Shown: positions 12,201 through 22,943 of the stretch, one piece after another
Layout: each line of letters opens with the position of its first letter
Position numbering within the stretch: position 1 is the stretch's first letter
NCBI GenBank assembly: GCA_025526995.1
Contig: JAHLKG010000001.1
Span: 1 to 64,000 of the forward strand
Reading direction: 5' to 3'
DNA: 64,000 nucleotides
From: Powellomyces hirtus
Lineage: Eukaryota; Chytridiomycota; Chytridiomycetes; Spizellomycetales; Powellomycetaceae
Program-made: the position numbers and the translations under genes
The notes under the pieces: generated by a model
The model's database searches: none
Told to the model about the DNA's origin: nothing
What the model saw: only the letters and a program-made list of their open reading frames with translations

Positions 12201-12873
12201 CGCGACGCGAGCAACGGGATGCCGGCGCTGCCGTACTTTTTGGCGAAATGGGTCGCGGACATTCCGCGGATCGTGATGGCGGCCATCATGTATTCGTCGG
12301 CGCTGCTGCTGCTGTTGCCGTTCCATGGCCGCTTGGTCGACGTGTTTGTGTTGGTGTTGACGTTGTATTTCACGTCCTTTTGCACCGGTAAGTGTGTGCA
12401 GAGCAGCCGCCCCAGCCGCAGACGCAAACGAAATACAATCCGTTGCTCACACAATCCTTCCCCTCTCTCTCTTTCGCTCTCTCTCTCCCGCTCTCTCTCT
12501 CTCTCTAGGCTACTTTCTCTCCTCTGTCCTCGAACCGCACTCGGTGCCCCTCGCCTCCACAGGGTTTGTCCTCCTCTGGTGCATGCTCTTTGGCGGTGTC
12601 ACCCCGGACCTCCTCGACGTGCTCACCAAGGACATGTACGCGCCGTTCCGCTGGCTGTGGGCCATTTCCGCTCCGCGGTGGATGATTGAGGCGTGGTACA
12701 TCAAGGAAACCGCCGCGCGGCCCTGGATCGAGCTCACCGAGCAGCCGCTCGGGCATGGCTACCATCGCGACAATTATACCACCGCGATTGCCAATGTCAT
12801 GTATATAGGTGTGGGGTGGGCCGTCCTGGGCTTGTTGGGCTTGAAGCTTGTAAATAGAGGGAAGCAAAAGTAA
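9289..12873 (+). CDS. ABCG-subfamily half-transporter with Cys-rich ectodomain
   Basis: Five exons (9289-9717, 9925-10127, 10210-11029, 11118-12387, 12509-12873) give about 1028 residues. The first ATG at 9289 opens a clear signal peptide (VALAVALLLVSLLSPLVAA). A Pro-rich lumenal or extracellular region follows, then a Cys-rich module (CPPGFLCPP, CCPGFVC, CPAGHWCPVG), then a membrane segment (VVGFLIATFLVMSVFF). The nucleotide-binding domain has Walker A GPSGAGKTT (from residue 424), signature SGGQRKR (from 530) and Walker B LFLDEPTSGLDS (Asp553). The C-terminal membrane domain is of ABC2 type. This order (Cys-rich domain, NBD, TMD) matches the plant ABCG24/ABCG28-type half-transporters and their fungal relatives. 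Half-transporters dimerise; the substrate cannot be read from sequence and is probably lipid or hydrophobic. N-glycosylation sites (NGT, NCS, NAT) fit an external ectodomain. Confidence 0.93.
12455..12508 (+). repeat. CT-rich microsatellite in ABC transporter intron 4
   Basis: A long pyrimidine run, mostly CT dinucleotides, serves as the polypyrimidine tract directly before the acceptor AG at 12507-12508. Length change here could affect splicing efficiency. Confidence 0.85.
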
Positions 12874-13220
12874 AAAGGGTCGTGATTATATATATATAGC
12901 AAGCAGGGCTAGAAGTCGGGGCTCCCCGTTCCTGTAAATTAGTACACATGAACTCTCGTAACATTCACTACTCTTGATATTTACACCGCGTCCCACTGAT
13001 TTGCCCTACTGCTTCATGTAAATGCGACATTTGTTAACAGTGTGTGTTTGGGTGTCATGGACCGAGTCGGCACGGCAGAATAAAATAAAGTATTATCACA
13101 CAATGGTACAAAAAAGGGAAAGGAAACATGACACTGGGAGACGGGACAAAGAGAACGCATTCCGTACGTCGCGTTGATGGGAGACAAGACAATCGGGCAT
13201 CATTCATCTCATGTGATGAA
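12874..13220. other. Shared 3' flank of two convergent genes
   Basis: The ABC transporter and ILV2 genes end facing each other here. A TATATATATA stretch (about 12889) and AATAAA-like sequences (about 13080) may serve in 3' end formation. No gene. Confidence 0.6.
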
Positions 13221-15563
13221 TCATGGGGCCATGTAAGAATTGGCAAACTTGTGATTTGGCTCATCGATCTGCACGGTACCCAGTTCCATCTGAAAAAAAA
13301 AGGGAAAAGCATACTGTCAGCGAAAAGGTCCGGGCGCACACTCTTCCAAAACCACACCCATTCACTCACCTCGTGCAGGGCCTTTCCAGCAGGAACCATT
13401 GGGTACACGTGTTCATGTTTGCACACGACAGCGTCCAGGATGACGGGCTCGGTGGTTGCCAAAAACTCGGCCATGACTCCCGGCAGCTCTTCCATCGTTC
13501 GGGCGCGCAGTCCCTTGCAGCCCATGGATTCGGCAAACTTGACAAAGTCCGGGTTGCGCATCACTGTTCCCGAGTAGCGCTTGTCGTAAAACAGGTCTTG
13601 CCATTGTTTGACCATGCCTTGGAAATCATTGTTCAGGATGAGAACCTTGACGCCAATGTCAAATTGCCGCGCAGTCATCATCTCCATGCCAGTCATCGAG
13701 AAGGAAGCGTCGCCGTCAATGTCAATGACAATCTTGTCGGGTTGTCCAACCTTGGCTCCGATCGCTGACGGGAGACCAAAACCCATGGTGCCCAGTCCTC
13801 CCGAGGTCACAAAGCTGCGCGGTGATCGCCACCTGTAGTACTGGGCAGCCCACATTTGATGTTGACCCACTCCGGTGGTGATGATGACATCCTCCTTCAT
13901 GTGCGCGACCTGTCGGTTGAGTTCAGCAATGACGGCCTGGGGTTTCATAGTTGCGCCAGGTTCGGATGGGGTGAAAGAAAAGGGGTATTTCTGCTTCCAG
14001 CCCGCCAGAGTGTCAAACCACGCCTGGCGGGGCCTGTGCTCCACAAAGTCCAGCAGATGCTTGACGTTCTTGGTCACCTCGCCCTCAACGGCGAGGGTGG
14101 GCTCCACGACTTTGCTAATGTTTTTCGGCATGATTTCAAAGTGGTAGATACCGCCCTTTCCTCTCAAAGCCGCCTGCTTTGCGGCCGGGGCAAACTTTTT
14201 CAGGTTTCCAGTCACACGGTCATCGAATCGGGCGCCGAGAGCAATAATGACATCGGCAGTCTGCATGGCCAGATTGGCATAGGCCGATCCGTGCATGCCC
14301 AGCATGTGAAGACTCCGCGGGTCCTCTTCGTCAAAGGCACCGAGACCTTGCAGAGTAGTTGTCACGGGAACGTTGGCCTTTTCAACGAGCTGTCGCAGGA
14401 TCTCGGGTCCCTCGGCATTTCCCATTATTCCCGCCCCAACGTACAGAACGGGCTTTTGTGCCTTGTTCAAGGCTTGGGCGACGGCTTCAATGGTGGCGAG
14501 AGTAGCTGGCGACGTTTCAGCATCGCTGGCAAGAGGCTTTCGTCCTGGAATCGACGGGCCAACTCCTCCCTTGATGGCCTTCGTCAGAGTACCAGCAGTG
14601 ACGTCTTTGGGGAGGTCGACCAGGACGGGCCCTGGCCGGCCGGATGTTGCAATGTGGAATGCCTCGTTGATACGTCGAGGCAGCTCAGCAATGTCCTTGA
14701 CCTGCACGTTCCACTTTGAGCAAGCACGACTGATTCCAACAATGTCGGCTTCCTGGAATGCATCGGTGCCGATAGCAGTTGTGGGCACCTGTCCGCAAAA
14801 CACCACCATGGGCGTGCCGTCAGAGAGAGCATCTTGCATGGGAGTGATCACGTTGGTGGCGCCCGGTCCTGATGTTACCAAAACCACTCCAGGTTTGCCA
14901 CTGTTAAAAAGGATGATGATAGGAGAGACATGATAAGCATGCAAAGATGGGATGACGATGGGGACCAAAAATTGCAAACTCTTTTTTCTATCCGATTCAG
15001 CTTCTCCGATTCAGCCTCGTTACTGCGCTGTCCCAATATTGTTGCCCCACCCACACACTTACGTTACTCTGGCGTATCCTTCGGCCATATGGCCTGCGCC
15101 CTGCTCATGTCTTGGGAGAACAAAGTCAAAGTATTCCGAGTTGTAGATGGCGTCGTAGACGGGGAGAATGGCACCACCAGGGTAACCAAACACAGTCTTT
15201 ACGTCGTGCTTGAGCATCATTTCGTGGAAAATCTCTCCTCCCGTCATTCCAACAAATTCGTTCGGGTCATCCTTTGACGGGGTTGCAGGGGTTCTGGAGG
15301 TTGCGGCTGGGGATGGTGTTGTTGAGGGGGTGGTACGTTTTGGTTGGTTTTGGGGGTTGAACGGGGCGGGCTCTTGCTGAATGCGAGGGCTGCAGAGGGA
15401 CGAAACCTGACGGTCAGTACACCATAGAAAGCAGCCGGACGTGTGTTTTCGTCCTTCTTTACCTTGCGGCGGCCGAGGCGAGATATCTTGGGCGTGCAGT
15501 GGAAGCGGCGACGGGGGCTCTTGTCAGACGAGCGCAGGCGGTGCGAGTTGCTCTGGTCAGCAT
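13221..15563 (-). CDS. ILV2: Acetolactate synthase catalytic subunit, mitochondrial
   Basis: Four exons (15563-15463, 15389-15063, 14900-13370, 13289-13221) give about 675 residues. Exon 1 encodes an Arg/Ala/Ser-rich start (MLTRATRTACARLTRAPV), typical of a mitochondrial presequence. The enzyme body opens at MTGGEIFHEMMLKHDVKTVFGYPGG, which holds the conserved ThDP-activating Glu region of family members. It carries the FAD and pyruvate-oxidase-like middle domain, and ends with the ThDP/Mg motif GDASFSM ... NND. The enzyme condenses two pyruvates to acetolactate, or pyruvate with 2-ketobutyrate, in the first common step of valine, leucine and isoleucine synthesis. The regulatory subunit (Ilv6) is not in this window. 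Oddity: after the usual near-terminal GKALHE, a separate last exon adds 22 residues (MELGTVQIDEPNHKF...) where most family members stop within a few residues. Confidence 0.97.
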
Positions 15564-16259
15564 TGCGGGAGGATGATGTTCACTCTGTTGTCGGATTGGA
15601 GTTATTTAAGATAGAGAGTATCAAGCGGGGGGGTTGTCAGTCAGTGTGTAAGTATGTCTGTTTGTTCTCAAGACTATCGACTATCGACACTCATGCATGA
15701 TCCACCGTCTGGCAGTTGGTCGGTCGGTCAGTTACTCGCTGAAGGAAAAGCGATGATGATGATGGAATGGGCGGAATTGAGAAGGGCATGAGACAAGTCA
15801 CGTGGAGAGATGGGGATAAGATTGATGGGAATTGATTGATTTGATCAACTCGTCATCAACAAATCAGCCAATCAGCGGCGTGTGACTGTCCATGCTATAT
15901 CTATGCAGTACGCATCCTACAATTAGGTCCATCGAATGAGTCAAACGGCTGAAAAGAGAGTCACCTTTGTCACTCTTTCGCCAATGGATCAAAGAAACGG
16001 CAGTCACTCACTCACATACAAATGGCTATGATAGCCTTCCCCCATATCGATATCGCCAATGTCTTTTGTACAAAGTGTTCATCATAGATATAGGACTACT
16101 ATGTCCAGTACTGCGCCTGGGACTCATCACGTGTGCTGTGCGTTTGACCCTCTGTGCTGGTCGCGGGACTGATCTCTCGCTCTCACGTAAGCACACGTAA
16201 GCAATACCTCCGCTCTTCTCTCGAGGGTTCAAAAACCCATCACTCGACTCTTCACAAAT
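15564..16259. promoter_or_regulatory. Divergent promoter region of ILV2 and a secreted-protein gene
   Basis: ILV2 runs left and the small secreted-protein gene runs right. The region contains a consensus Gcn4/AP-1-type site and several related GAGTCAC or GTCACTC half-sites near 15958-16015. No open frame worth reporting. Confidence 0.45.
15938..15944. promoter_or_regulatory. Candidate Gcn4/Cpc1 (bZIP) binding site TGAGTCA
   Basis: An exact TGAGTCA lies about 375 bp upstream of the ILV2 start. In other fungi, Gcn4/Cpc1 activates amino-acid biosynthetic genes through this motif. A seven-base match is expected by chance every few kb, so the argument rests on its position before an amino-acid gene. 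Confidence 0.35.
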
Positions 16260-16660
16260 ATGAACACTGCATACTTTCTTTCGCTCATAATTGCTTTCAT
16301 CGCTGCTCTAGGTAAGCTACCACGGGGAATCTCCTGACGCATTTGGTCAATGTTAACCACGAACATATGCATTCAGCATTCGCCTACCCAGTCATGACAA
16401 ATCCCGATGTCTCCGATGCTCCTGCAGCACCAGAAAAAATGGGAGACACCCCTGTCCCGGTCGTCATGGACCAAAACTCCAACACCCAGACCTCGTTTGG
16501 CAATCTTCGCCATTTTCCAATCGTCCAAAGAGACCAGAAGGATGGTGACGGGAATGATGCTGCAGATTCAGACCCCGTCTTCAGGGGCCGCATAGGTGGA
16601 TTCAAACAGAAAGATGGGGTGTCCCCGATCAATATTGACAACATCGTAGGGAAAAAGTAG
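16260..16660 (+). CDS. Small secreted protein, about 111 aa
   Basis: Two exons (16260-16311 and 16377-16660) with GT-AG borders. The first exon ends inside a clear signal peptide, MNTAYFLSLIIAFIAALAFA, completed by exon 2. The mature part (about 90 residues) is polar, Asp/Pro-rich and has no cysteines. Recognisable pieces are FPIVQRDQKDGDGND and FRGRIGGFKQKDGVSPINID. I do not recognise a family. The placement of the intron within the signal sequence, with frame conserved, supports the model. It could be a secreted wall-associated or host/environment-facing protein, but nothing in the sequence shows which. Confidence 0.6.
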
Positions 16661-17088
16661 TCCGTATCTCATGTATATAGGCCGTGGCTCGAAGCATTTT
16701 TTTGAGTTGAGCGTGAAAGCAGACGTGATATCTAGGTAGTCACTCCTCATGCGAAGCCTTGGGGAAAAAAAATCCATCTTTCAAAAAACCATGCTTCCAA
16801 TTAGCTGTGTAAACTCTCCTCGGTATGGCAACTCTTCCTGAGAATGCGGTGGCTTCGAAATGTGGATTTATTCACGCCGTCAGGTGCGCAAAGAAGGGGC
16901 AATAACCGTGGTTTTTAAGATTCTTTTCCATTTTGTCGTAAGGTTTTTCAAACTCCGCAGGCCGAGCCGTTTACAAAAAGGGGGGGTACCTTGCATTTCC
17001 CCCAACCGCTCTGTTCTTCGCTGTTTTTTCTGGCCTCAAATCGCGGGCGATTCCCGTTTCCTTCCGCCCGTTGTGCATCTTGCCCGCA
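16661..17088. other. Intergenic region before the membrane protein gene
   Basis: Contains homopolymer runs (A, T, G) but no coding signal I can support. It probably holds the 3' UTR of the secreted-protein gene and the promoter of the next gene. Confidence 0.5.
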
Positions 17089-18690
17089 ATGCCTCAGAAC
17101 CTCTCAGAGTCTTCTCCCGACGCCTCCACACCGACCAACACCAACACTACCACCACCATAACTTATGGCAGGACATCGAACACCACAAGGTCCACTCCCT
17201 CCAGCGGCACATCCAACGTCTCTGGCACCAACATCACACTCACGATCCCAACCGGGGGCGTGGCCGAAAACTACACATCCGAATCCGCCGACGCAACCGC
17301 TCCCAAAACCAGCCCCATCAACCCAGATGGGTACATTGCACCTCAACCCTCCTCACCCACTGCCACGCCCAACCCAAGCGCCATCATACTTCAAACCTAC
17401 AGCGACGTCCAACTCAGCAACACCAATTCGGCCCTATTTGGCGCATTGACCGCACTTGGATTCGTTGTCACCTACCAAGCATGGGCCGCCTACCGCCGGC
17501 GTCGGAAACCCATCTACCTCCTCAACGGGATCCAGACGCTTCTCTTGTTCATCAAAACTCTCTCCGCGACGCTCTATGCAGTGATGATCTCCGGATCCCT
17601 CAACTGCTCCGCGCGCTCACCGCTGATGAACATACCGATGGTCCTCGCATGGGATTTGATCTATGGCATCATGCTCATCAAACTGCTGCTCTTCACCGAG
17701 TGGAAAAAGACGGTCATGGTCATCATCCCGTTGGCCGCGGCCACCCATTTCGCGGTTGTGGTCGCGGGAATCATTATGCGCACATCAGGCACAACGTCGC
17801 TGGGACTGTGCACAGACAAGTACCCGATCGTCTTCAAACATCAGTATACCATTGAGGTGAGCCCCAAGACACGCACCATCTCCCAGCTCGTATGACTGAA
17901 CCAAAAGTAATGGTTTACTCCATGCATTGTACTCAGCTATTCCTGGAAGTATTTTCCACCGGGATGCTCCTGCACGGCATCGCATCTAAAAAGCACGGCA
18001 TGTTTGCCGGCACACGGGAGGTGTTTCGGCAACTGCAGGCCAACGAACATACCCGCGTCTTTTTCGCAATTGTATGTTTGCCCCGATATCCGCTAAATGC
18101 TCTACCTTGTTGCGCCAGAAACCATGACACTGATATTTGTTTGCCGTTGCTCCTCCCAGATCTTTGTGGCTTTGAAAGTCCTATTTACATACGTCAAATT
18201 CAAAATCCCAACTGCGGCAACCCACGCCGTTGATTCCGCGCGTTCAGCGGTGGTGTCATGGGCGCTGACGCGGGAAGTCCGCCCCACGAGTGCGCGTGAG
18301 ACGACCGAAGCCGACAAAATCAGGAAGCGCTCCATGGTGTTCAAAGCCACTGACGGCAAGAAAAAAGGCGACCAAAAACCTTTCAACCGCCCACAACAGC
18401 CAGGAATCAAGAAAACCCACGAAATCGGACAACAACCGCCAAAACGGGCCGATCGCGATGATGACGAGGAGGACCATAGTGATGACGATGAGGGACATCT
18501 GCATGGACATGATGACCATGAAGATGGAGACGCGAGTTTTGGGAACATTCCTGGCTTTGATTTCTCGGATGACCAGCGTAGGAGTGCAGAGGAACGACAG
18601 AATCAGCAGGAGGGAGGAGATGCGGATGCGGAAGCGTCAAAGGACACAGTTGCTGCAAATAATAATCTGTCGAGCGGGCAATTGGTGTAG
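17089..18690 (+). CDS. Multi-pass membrane protein with N-glycosylated ectodomain and His/Asp-rich tail
   Basis: Three exons (17089-17856, 17937-18071, 18160-18690), all phase 0, give about 477 residues. Residues 1-110 are Ser/Thr/Asn-rich with many N-glycosylation sequons (NLS, NTT, NVS, NIT, NYT), as expected for an extracellular stalk. Six or seven membrane segments follow: FGALTALGFVVTYQAW, LLNGIQTLLLFIKTL, VLAWDLIYGIMLIKLLLF, VIIPLAAATHFAVVVAGII, LFLEVFSTGMLLHG and VFFAIIFVALKVLF. The tail (about residue 310 on) is hydrophilic, with Gln/Pro-rich then strongly acidic, His-containing sequence (DEGHLHGHDDHEDGD). The topology resembles a 7TM receptor-like protein, but I recognise no family motif. 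The His/Asp cluster could bind metal ions; that is inference. Confidence 0.75.
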
Positions 18691-19034
18691 GGGTTTTCAC
18701 ATTTGCGTGCGCGGGAGTACATATGTTGGAAATCGTGTGTCTGGTTGTTGGTTTGTTGTATAGCTGTTACGTGCATTAAAAAAAAAGTATTAAAAATGTC
18801 GAGCACCCCACGCGACAGAGCGAAAACGAGCTTTGTGAAAACGTTCTATATATGTATTTGAGGTGGGACGCGATGGAGATCGGGGAGTTTCCTTTGCGTC
18901 TCGCGCGCGATCCGCAACGTGATTTGTGTACAAGGGACAAACAAACTGGGGGTATAGACAGAAACACCGAGACGCCGAAGCCAAAAAATGAATGGAATTG
19001 TGGGAGGCAGGCCCCCACCACCGTTCCACCACCC
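18691..19034. other. Shared 3' flank of convergent genes
   Basis: The membrane-protein gene and the F-BAR/RhoGAP gene converge here. A short A run occurs at 18778-18786. No gene seen. Confidence 0.55.
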
Positions 19035-21779
19035 TCACTCCTCCGGATCAAAGATCACGAAATAATTCGCAATAGCTAACTCCACGATCCTGGTCTGGAG
19101 CTTAATATCTGCCGGATCCGGGGTCGCATCGGGGCTAGTAGGGGCGTCGAGTAACGTTGGGCCCCAGATGATGGAGAGGTTTTGAGCAGACATGCACGTC
19201 ATGTGTTCATGCTGGGTGATGCGGTGCAAGTGGGCAGCGAGCGCTTGCAGGGTCGCGTAGTTGGCGTCGGGCAGGCCGTTGATGAGTTCGTGAGTCGTGG
19301 TGAGGCGTAGGTGGGGGTCTTCGATGCCTGGGGCAGAGAGAATGCCATGCGTGGAGAGTTAGTGGAAGGGGAGGCAGGGGGAAGGTCAGATAGGACTCGC
19401 TCGAAGACATACGTGCGGCTTCGAGAAGTTGCCGGTACATTCTTCGCGGGAACAGCGGGTCGGGCAGTTCACGAAAGTAGAGTTTGAACACGCCGCAGAC
19501 CGAGTGAATGTCCGGTGCGAGTCCCTCAAGGTCTGCGTTCTCCGCATCTACAAGATAATTCGCAACCAGGTCATCAGTTCAATAAAGTTCCAAAACCTCT
19601 CTGAGTGGATGTATCTCTTTTCTCTGTAGCGATATTTTACCTCGATCAAGCACAGCTCGCAGCTTCTGCACCTGCGCCGTCGGTCCCGAGATGCGGTAGA
19701 TGCCCTGGGTAGCGAGTCCATGTCGCTCCACGAACGCAATGCATTTGGTCACAATGTGCGGGACAGGGGCCTGGTCGCGTTCCATGAGTTCGTCCAGCGT
19801 GATGCCAAATGATGGTTTTGCCGGAGCTAGTGACGCTGGATCTGTCTAGTACCCATGCGCCGCTCGTCATGTTAGATTGCGAATTGCGCGTATTTGGTGC
19901 TTGTAAGGAGGCGAACGTGGGTGATCGGGCGGGTACGACACTCACCATTCCATACGGATCACCCTTTTGCCTCTCCACCGTTCTCTTGTACTCCACCACA
20001 AAATCATCAAAATCACGAGCATCGTCAATTCTCTCCAAGACCTGGACCAGTCCATTGTTGTCTGGGTTAAGCGGACTGACCAACAATGCTTCCTGCGTCA
20101 TGGCGGCGCCGAGGGACTGGGCGTATGCGTTGAGATGGTACTGAAGCCCTTGGTCGCATTCGTCGTTGGTGGTTTTGAGGAGCCGGATGAAGCGCGGGAG
20201 GTGGGTGTGGGTGTAGTCCTGGCGGATGGCGGTAGTCTGGTAGAGTTGTTGTTTGTAGGCAGTGTTGGCGTGGGCCGCTTTGGACCGGGCGTCTTCTTCG
20301 GCTTTTTGGAGCTGTGGTGCACGAGAATATACAGAAAGAGAGGAGAGGAAACGAAAAGACTTAGTGTCTCTTCTTGCCTTTTGGCATGCTTGCAGAAGAA
20401 CGGAGCTTTGTGAGTTCTCACCTTTGCCGGAGTCTGCGACTTCCACCTCGCCATCGGGTTAGTCAATGTCTTTGCTGTCAAGCTCTTTGTCGACATGCTC
20501 TTCTGCATTCCCGCCAATCCACCGCTACCGCCGGCTCCCATGCCCATGCCCATGCCACCGGGGCCTGCGTTGTATCTCCCGAACCCATCGCGCTCAGCCT
20601 GCTGTTCGCGGTGGAGCATGGCGCGCTCCCATTCTTCCGACGTGTTCTCGTACCGGATTTTGGCCTGCGTGTTTTGGAAAGGTAGAGTGAGCAGATGTTG
20701 TTGACGGCTGAGGGGGGGTTATGGTAGGAGAGGTTATGTTTTTACCTTTTCTAGAGCGGCTTCAGCTTCTTGAACTGTTTTAAAGTGGCGATGCCCGGCT
20801 TCTTTCAACTTGGAAAACAACATTAGGATGGGACGTCGTATGAGCGATACATTCTCTTCTTCCGCTTCTACGCCTCAGACAAGGACATACCTGTTTCCGG
20901 CTCCTATCCGTATTCTTGTGCAAGGTCGCCAGCTCTTCGGCCAGCTCGACGCACTCTGCCGCAAACTTGACCCTGATCTCGCCGACTTGTTCATGCACGC
21001 CCGTGAACTGGGTCCACGATTGCCCAAACGAGCCTCCTTTGCCTTCCGATTTTCCCGTGGCGCCGTTGTTACCGACGTTGGTGGCGATGTTGTTGTTGCT
21101 GCTGCTGGTGGTGGTGTGGCTGCAGCTTTGGCAGAGCTTGACCATGGATTTGCCGTATTCCTCTTCGATCTGGGCGCGTTTGCGGAGGAACGTGACTGCT
21201 TCCTGTAAGGAGGCGTGGAGTTGAGGAATTCCGTGTGTCAGTCAATGACAGAAAGCTTTTTGTTCGCCATCCCAAAGTCCCTAAAATTGTACCTTTGTGC
21301 TGTGCACATCCTGTTTTATTCGATCCAGCAAGAGATGAAATCCACTTTCAAAATCGCACAGATTCTGAATGACGCGTTCATTGTGCTCGTCGGCTTCTTG
21401 TGGATCACGAAGATCACACATGGTATCTTCAGCAGCCGGATCATCCTCTGGCTGCTGCCTTGCGTCGGCGTAGCCAGGTGCGATCGATGTACGGCGTGAT
21501 TGCGGGTTGGCATACACTATCACAACGGAAGAAGAAAAAATGCAACAACATCACAGGCAGTTAAATTTCCATGTTTCTTGCAATGCGCCCTTCATATTTG
21601 CTCGGGACCCACTCACCATTTTCGACGGCCGGCGCAGCCCTGTCCGTATACTCTTCGTCTCCTCGTTCGCGCACCGTCATGCGGGACATTGAGCGCGAGG
21701 GGGCATAATCTCGTGGGACACGTTTGCTGCTGGACATGGAACCGGAGCTTGCGGTTGTGGGAGGCGATATGGGCCGCAT
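19035..21779 (-). CDS. F-BAR and RhoGAP domain protein (Rgd1-like)
   Basis: Nine exons (21779-21617, 21516-21293, 21202-20891, 20808-20746, 20664-20422, 20311-19946, 19845-19641, 19547-19413, 19327-19035) join in phase to about 667 residues. An N-terminal F-BAR/FCH domain begins around NLCDFESGFHLLLDRIK and RKRAQIEEEYGKSMVKL, with coiled-coil sequence through exon 6. A RhoGAP domain occupies the C-terminal third: ATQGIYRISGP carries the arginine finger, followed by KLYFRELPDPLFPR and NLSIIWGPTLL. F-BAR domains bind curved membrane, and RhoGAP domains switch off Rho GTPases. Budding-yeast Rgd1 has the same order and acts on Rho3/Rho4 in polarity and wall signalling. A Gly/Met-rich and Ser/Asn-rich insertion interrupts the F-BAR region. 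The start is uncertain: an upstream in-frame ATG at 21899 would add 40 residues. Confidence 0.92.
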
Positions 21780-22153
21780 TGTTGGTTTGGGATGGAGTGG
21801 CGTAAGCCCAAATGGCGCTCCTGTGTGTTCTGATGAGGAGGGAGCGGTGGTTGAGCGTTGTGGGTGTTTGGGATTCGGCCAGCAGGAACAGCAGTGCATA
21901 TGCGAATGTGGGCAGGGTCTCCTCTAACAATGCACACACGCGCAGTTCACGCGTGCGAGGAAACAAAAGGCGGGTGTCCGTTTTTGACAGCGCGTGCGAT
22001 GCTTACGAGATGGGGATAAGTCCACGTACTAGATATAGCCCTGTCAGTCAGTCGCAACCAACAAACCCGAAATGGAATTTATTCTCAACAAACCATCATT
22101 CATTCGACAATCCCCGCACACATAAAATCTTCCCCGTCCAACACATTACAGAA
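21780..22153. promoter_or_regulatory. Divergent promoter between F-BAR/RhoGAP and thioredoxin genes
   Basis: A head-to-head spacer. The first part may belong to the RhoGAP 5' coding region if the upstream ATG is used. No other feature is clear. Confidence 0.5.
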
Positions 22154-22943
22154 ATGGTCAAGATCGTCTCCACCCAGGATGAGTTCAACTCCATCATCAA
22201 GAGCAGCCCCGTTGTCATTGGTACGTCTATCGCTCACCCGGTCGCTCGCCCACTTCGACACTGATCTAGAACATCCCACTCACTACCGTCTTTGTTTTCT
22301 CCCTGTAGTTGGTATGTGTTTGTTTATCATTCTGTTATTGTGGTGATTGGGAGCGAGGACGGAGACATGGACGCTGTGTGCGAAGGAGTGCGGACCGGAA
22401 CTGGAACCGCGAGACTCAGTGGCTGGTATTCTTTTCTTGCAGACTTCCACGCTACTTGGTGCGGACCATGGTATGTCGGCAAATCTTCAATGCCCATGCA
22501 CGCGAGACCAATTGTGATTGTGGCTTTACTCTTATACGCTTTTGCAGCAAAATGATCGCTCCCAAATTTGAGGAGTTCTCCAACAAGTACTCTGGCGCTA
22601 CTTTCCTCAAGATCGACGTAGACGAGGTGCGTGTGCAACCATCTGACCGTGTTTACGTCCCATGAAAATGGACGTCTCGAAGACCCATCCTCAAAGCTTT
22701 AACTGACTGTGTTGGTTTAATTTGCGCTTAGGTCCCTGAGGTTGCCGAGAAGGAAGGAGTCTCCTCCATGCCTACCTTCCTCATCTTTGCCAACGGCGCT
22801 CGCGTCGGCGAAGTTGTTGGTGCCAATCCCGCGGTAATGTATTCTGGAGAACGATAAAGGCTGGTATGAACTCCCATCTGACTGCAAATCCATGTTGTAA
22901 ACTGTAGAAATTGGAAGCCGAGATCAAGAAGCATGTCTTCTAG
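22154..22943 (+). CDS. Thioredoxin, with a probable 3-nt micro-exon
   Basis: Six exons (22154-22220, 22309-22311, 22443-22470, 22548-22626, 22732-22833, 22908-22943) give 104 residues, the usual length of a single-domain fungal thioredoxin. The active site WCGPC is at residues 29-33, split by an intron between the final Pro and Cys. MPTF carries the conserved cis-Pro, and VGEVVGANP follows. Thioredoxin reduces disulfides in peroxiredoxins, ribonucleotide reductase and other targets, using NADPH through thioredoxin reductase. No targeting sequence is present, so it is probably cytosolic. The second exon is only TTG, lying between a good acceptor (CCCTGTAG) and donor (GTATGT). It supplies one Val in SSPVVIVDFHATW and restores the 12-residue spacing from EF to DF seen in yeast Trx1. 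Skipping it also keeps frame, with one residue fewer. Confidence 0.95.
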
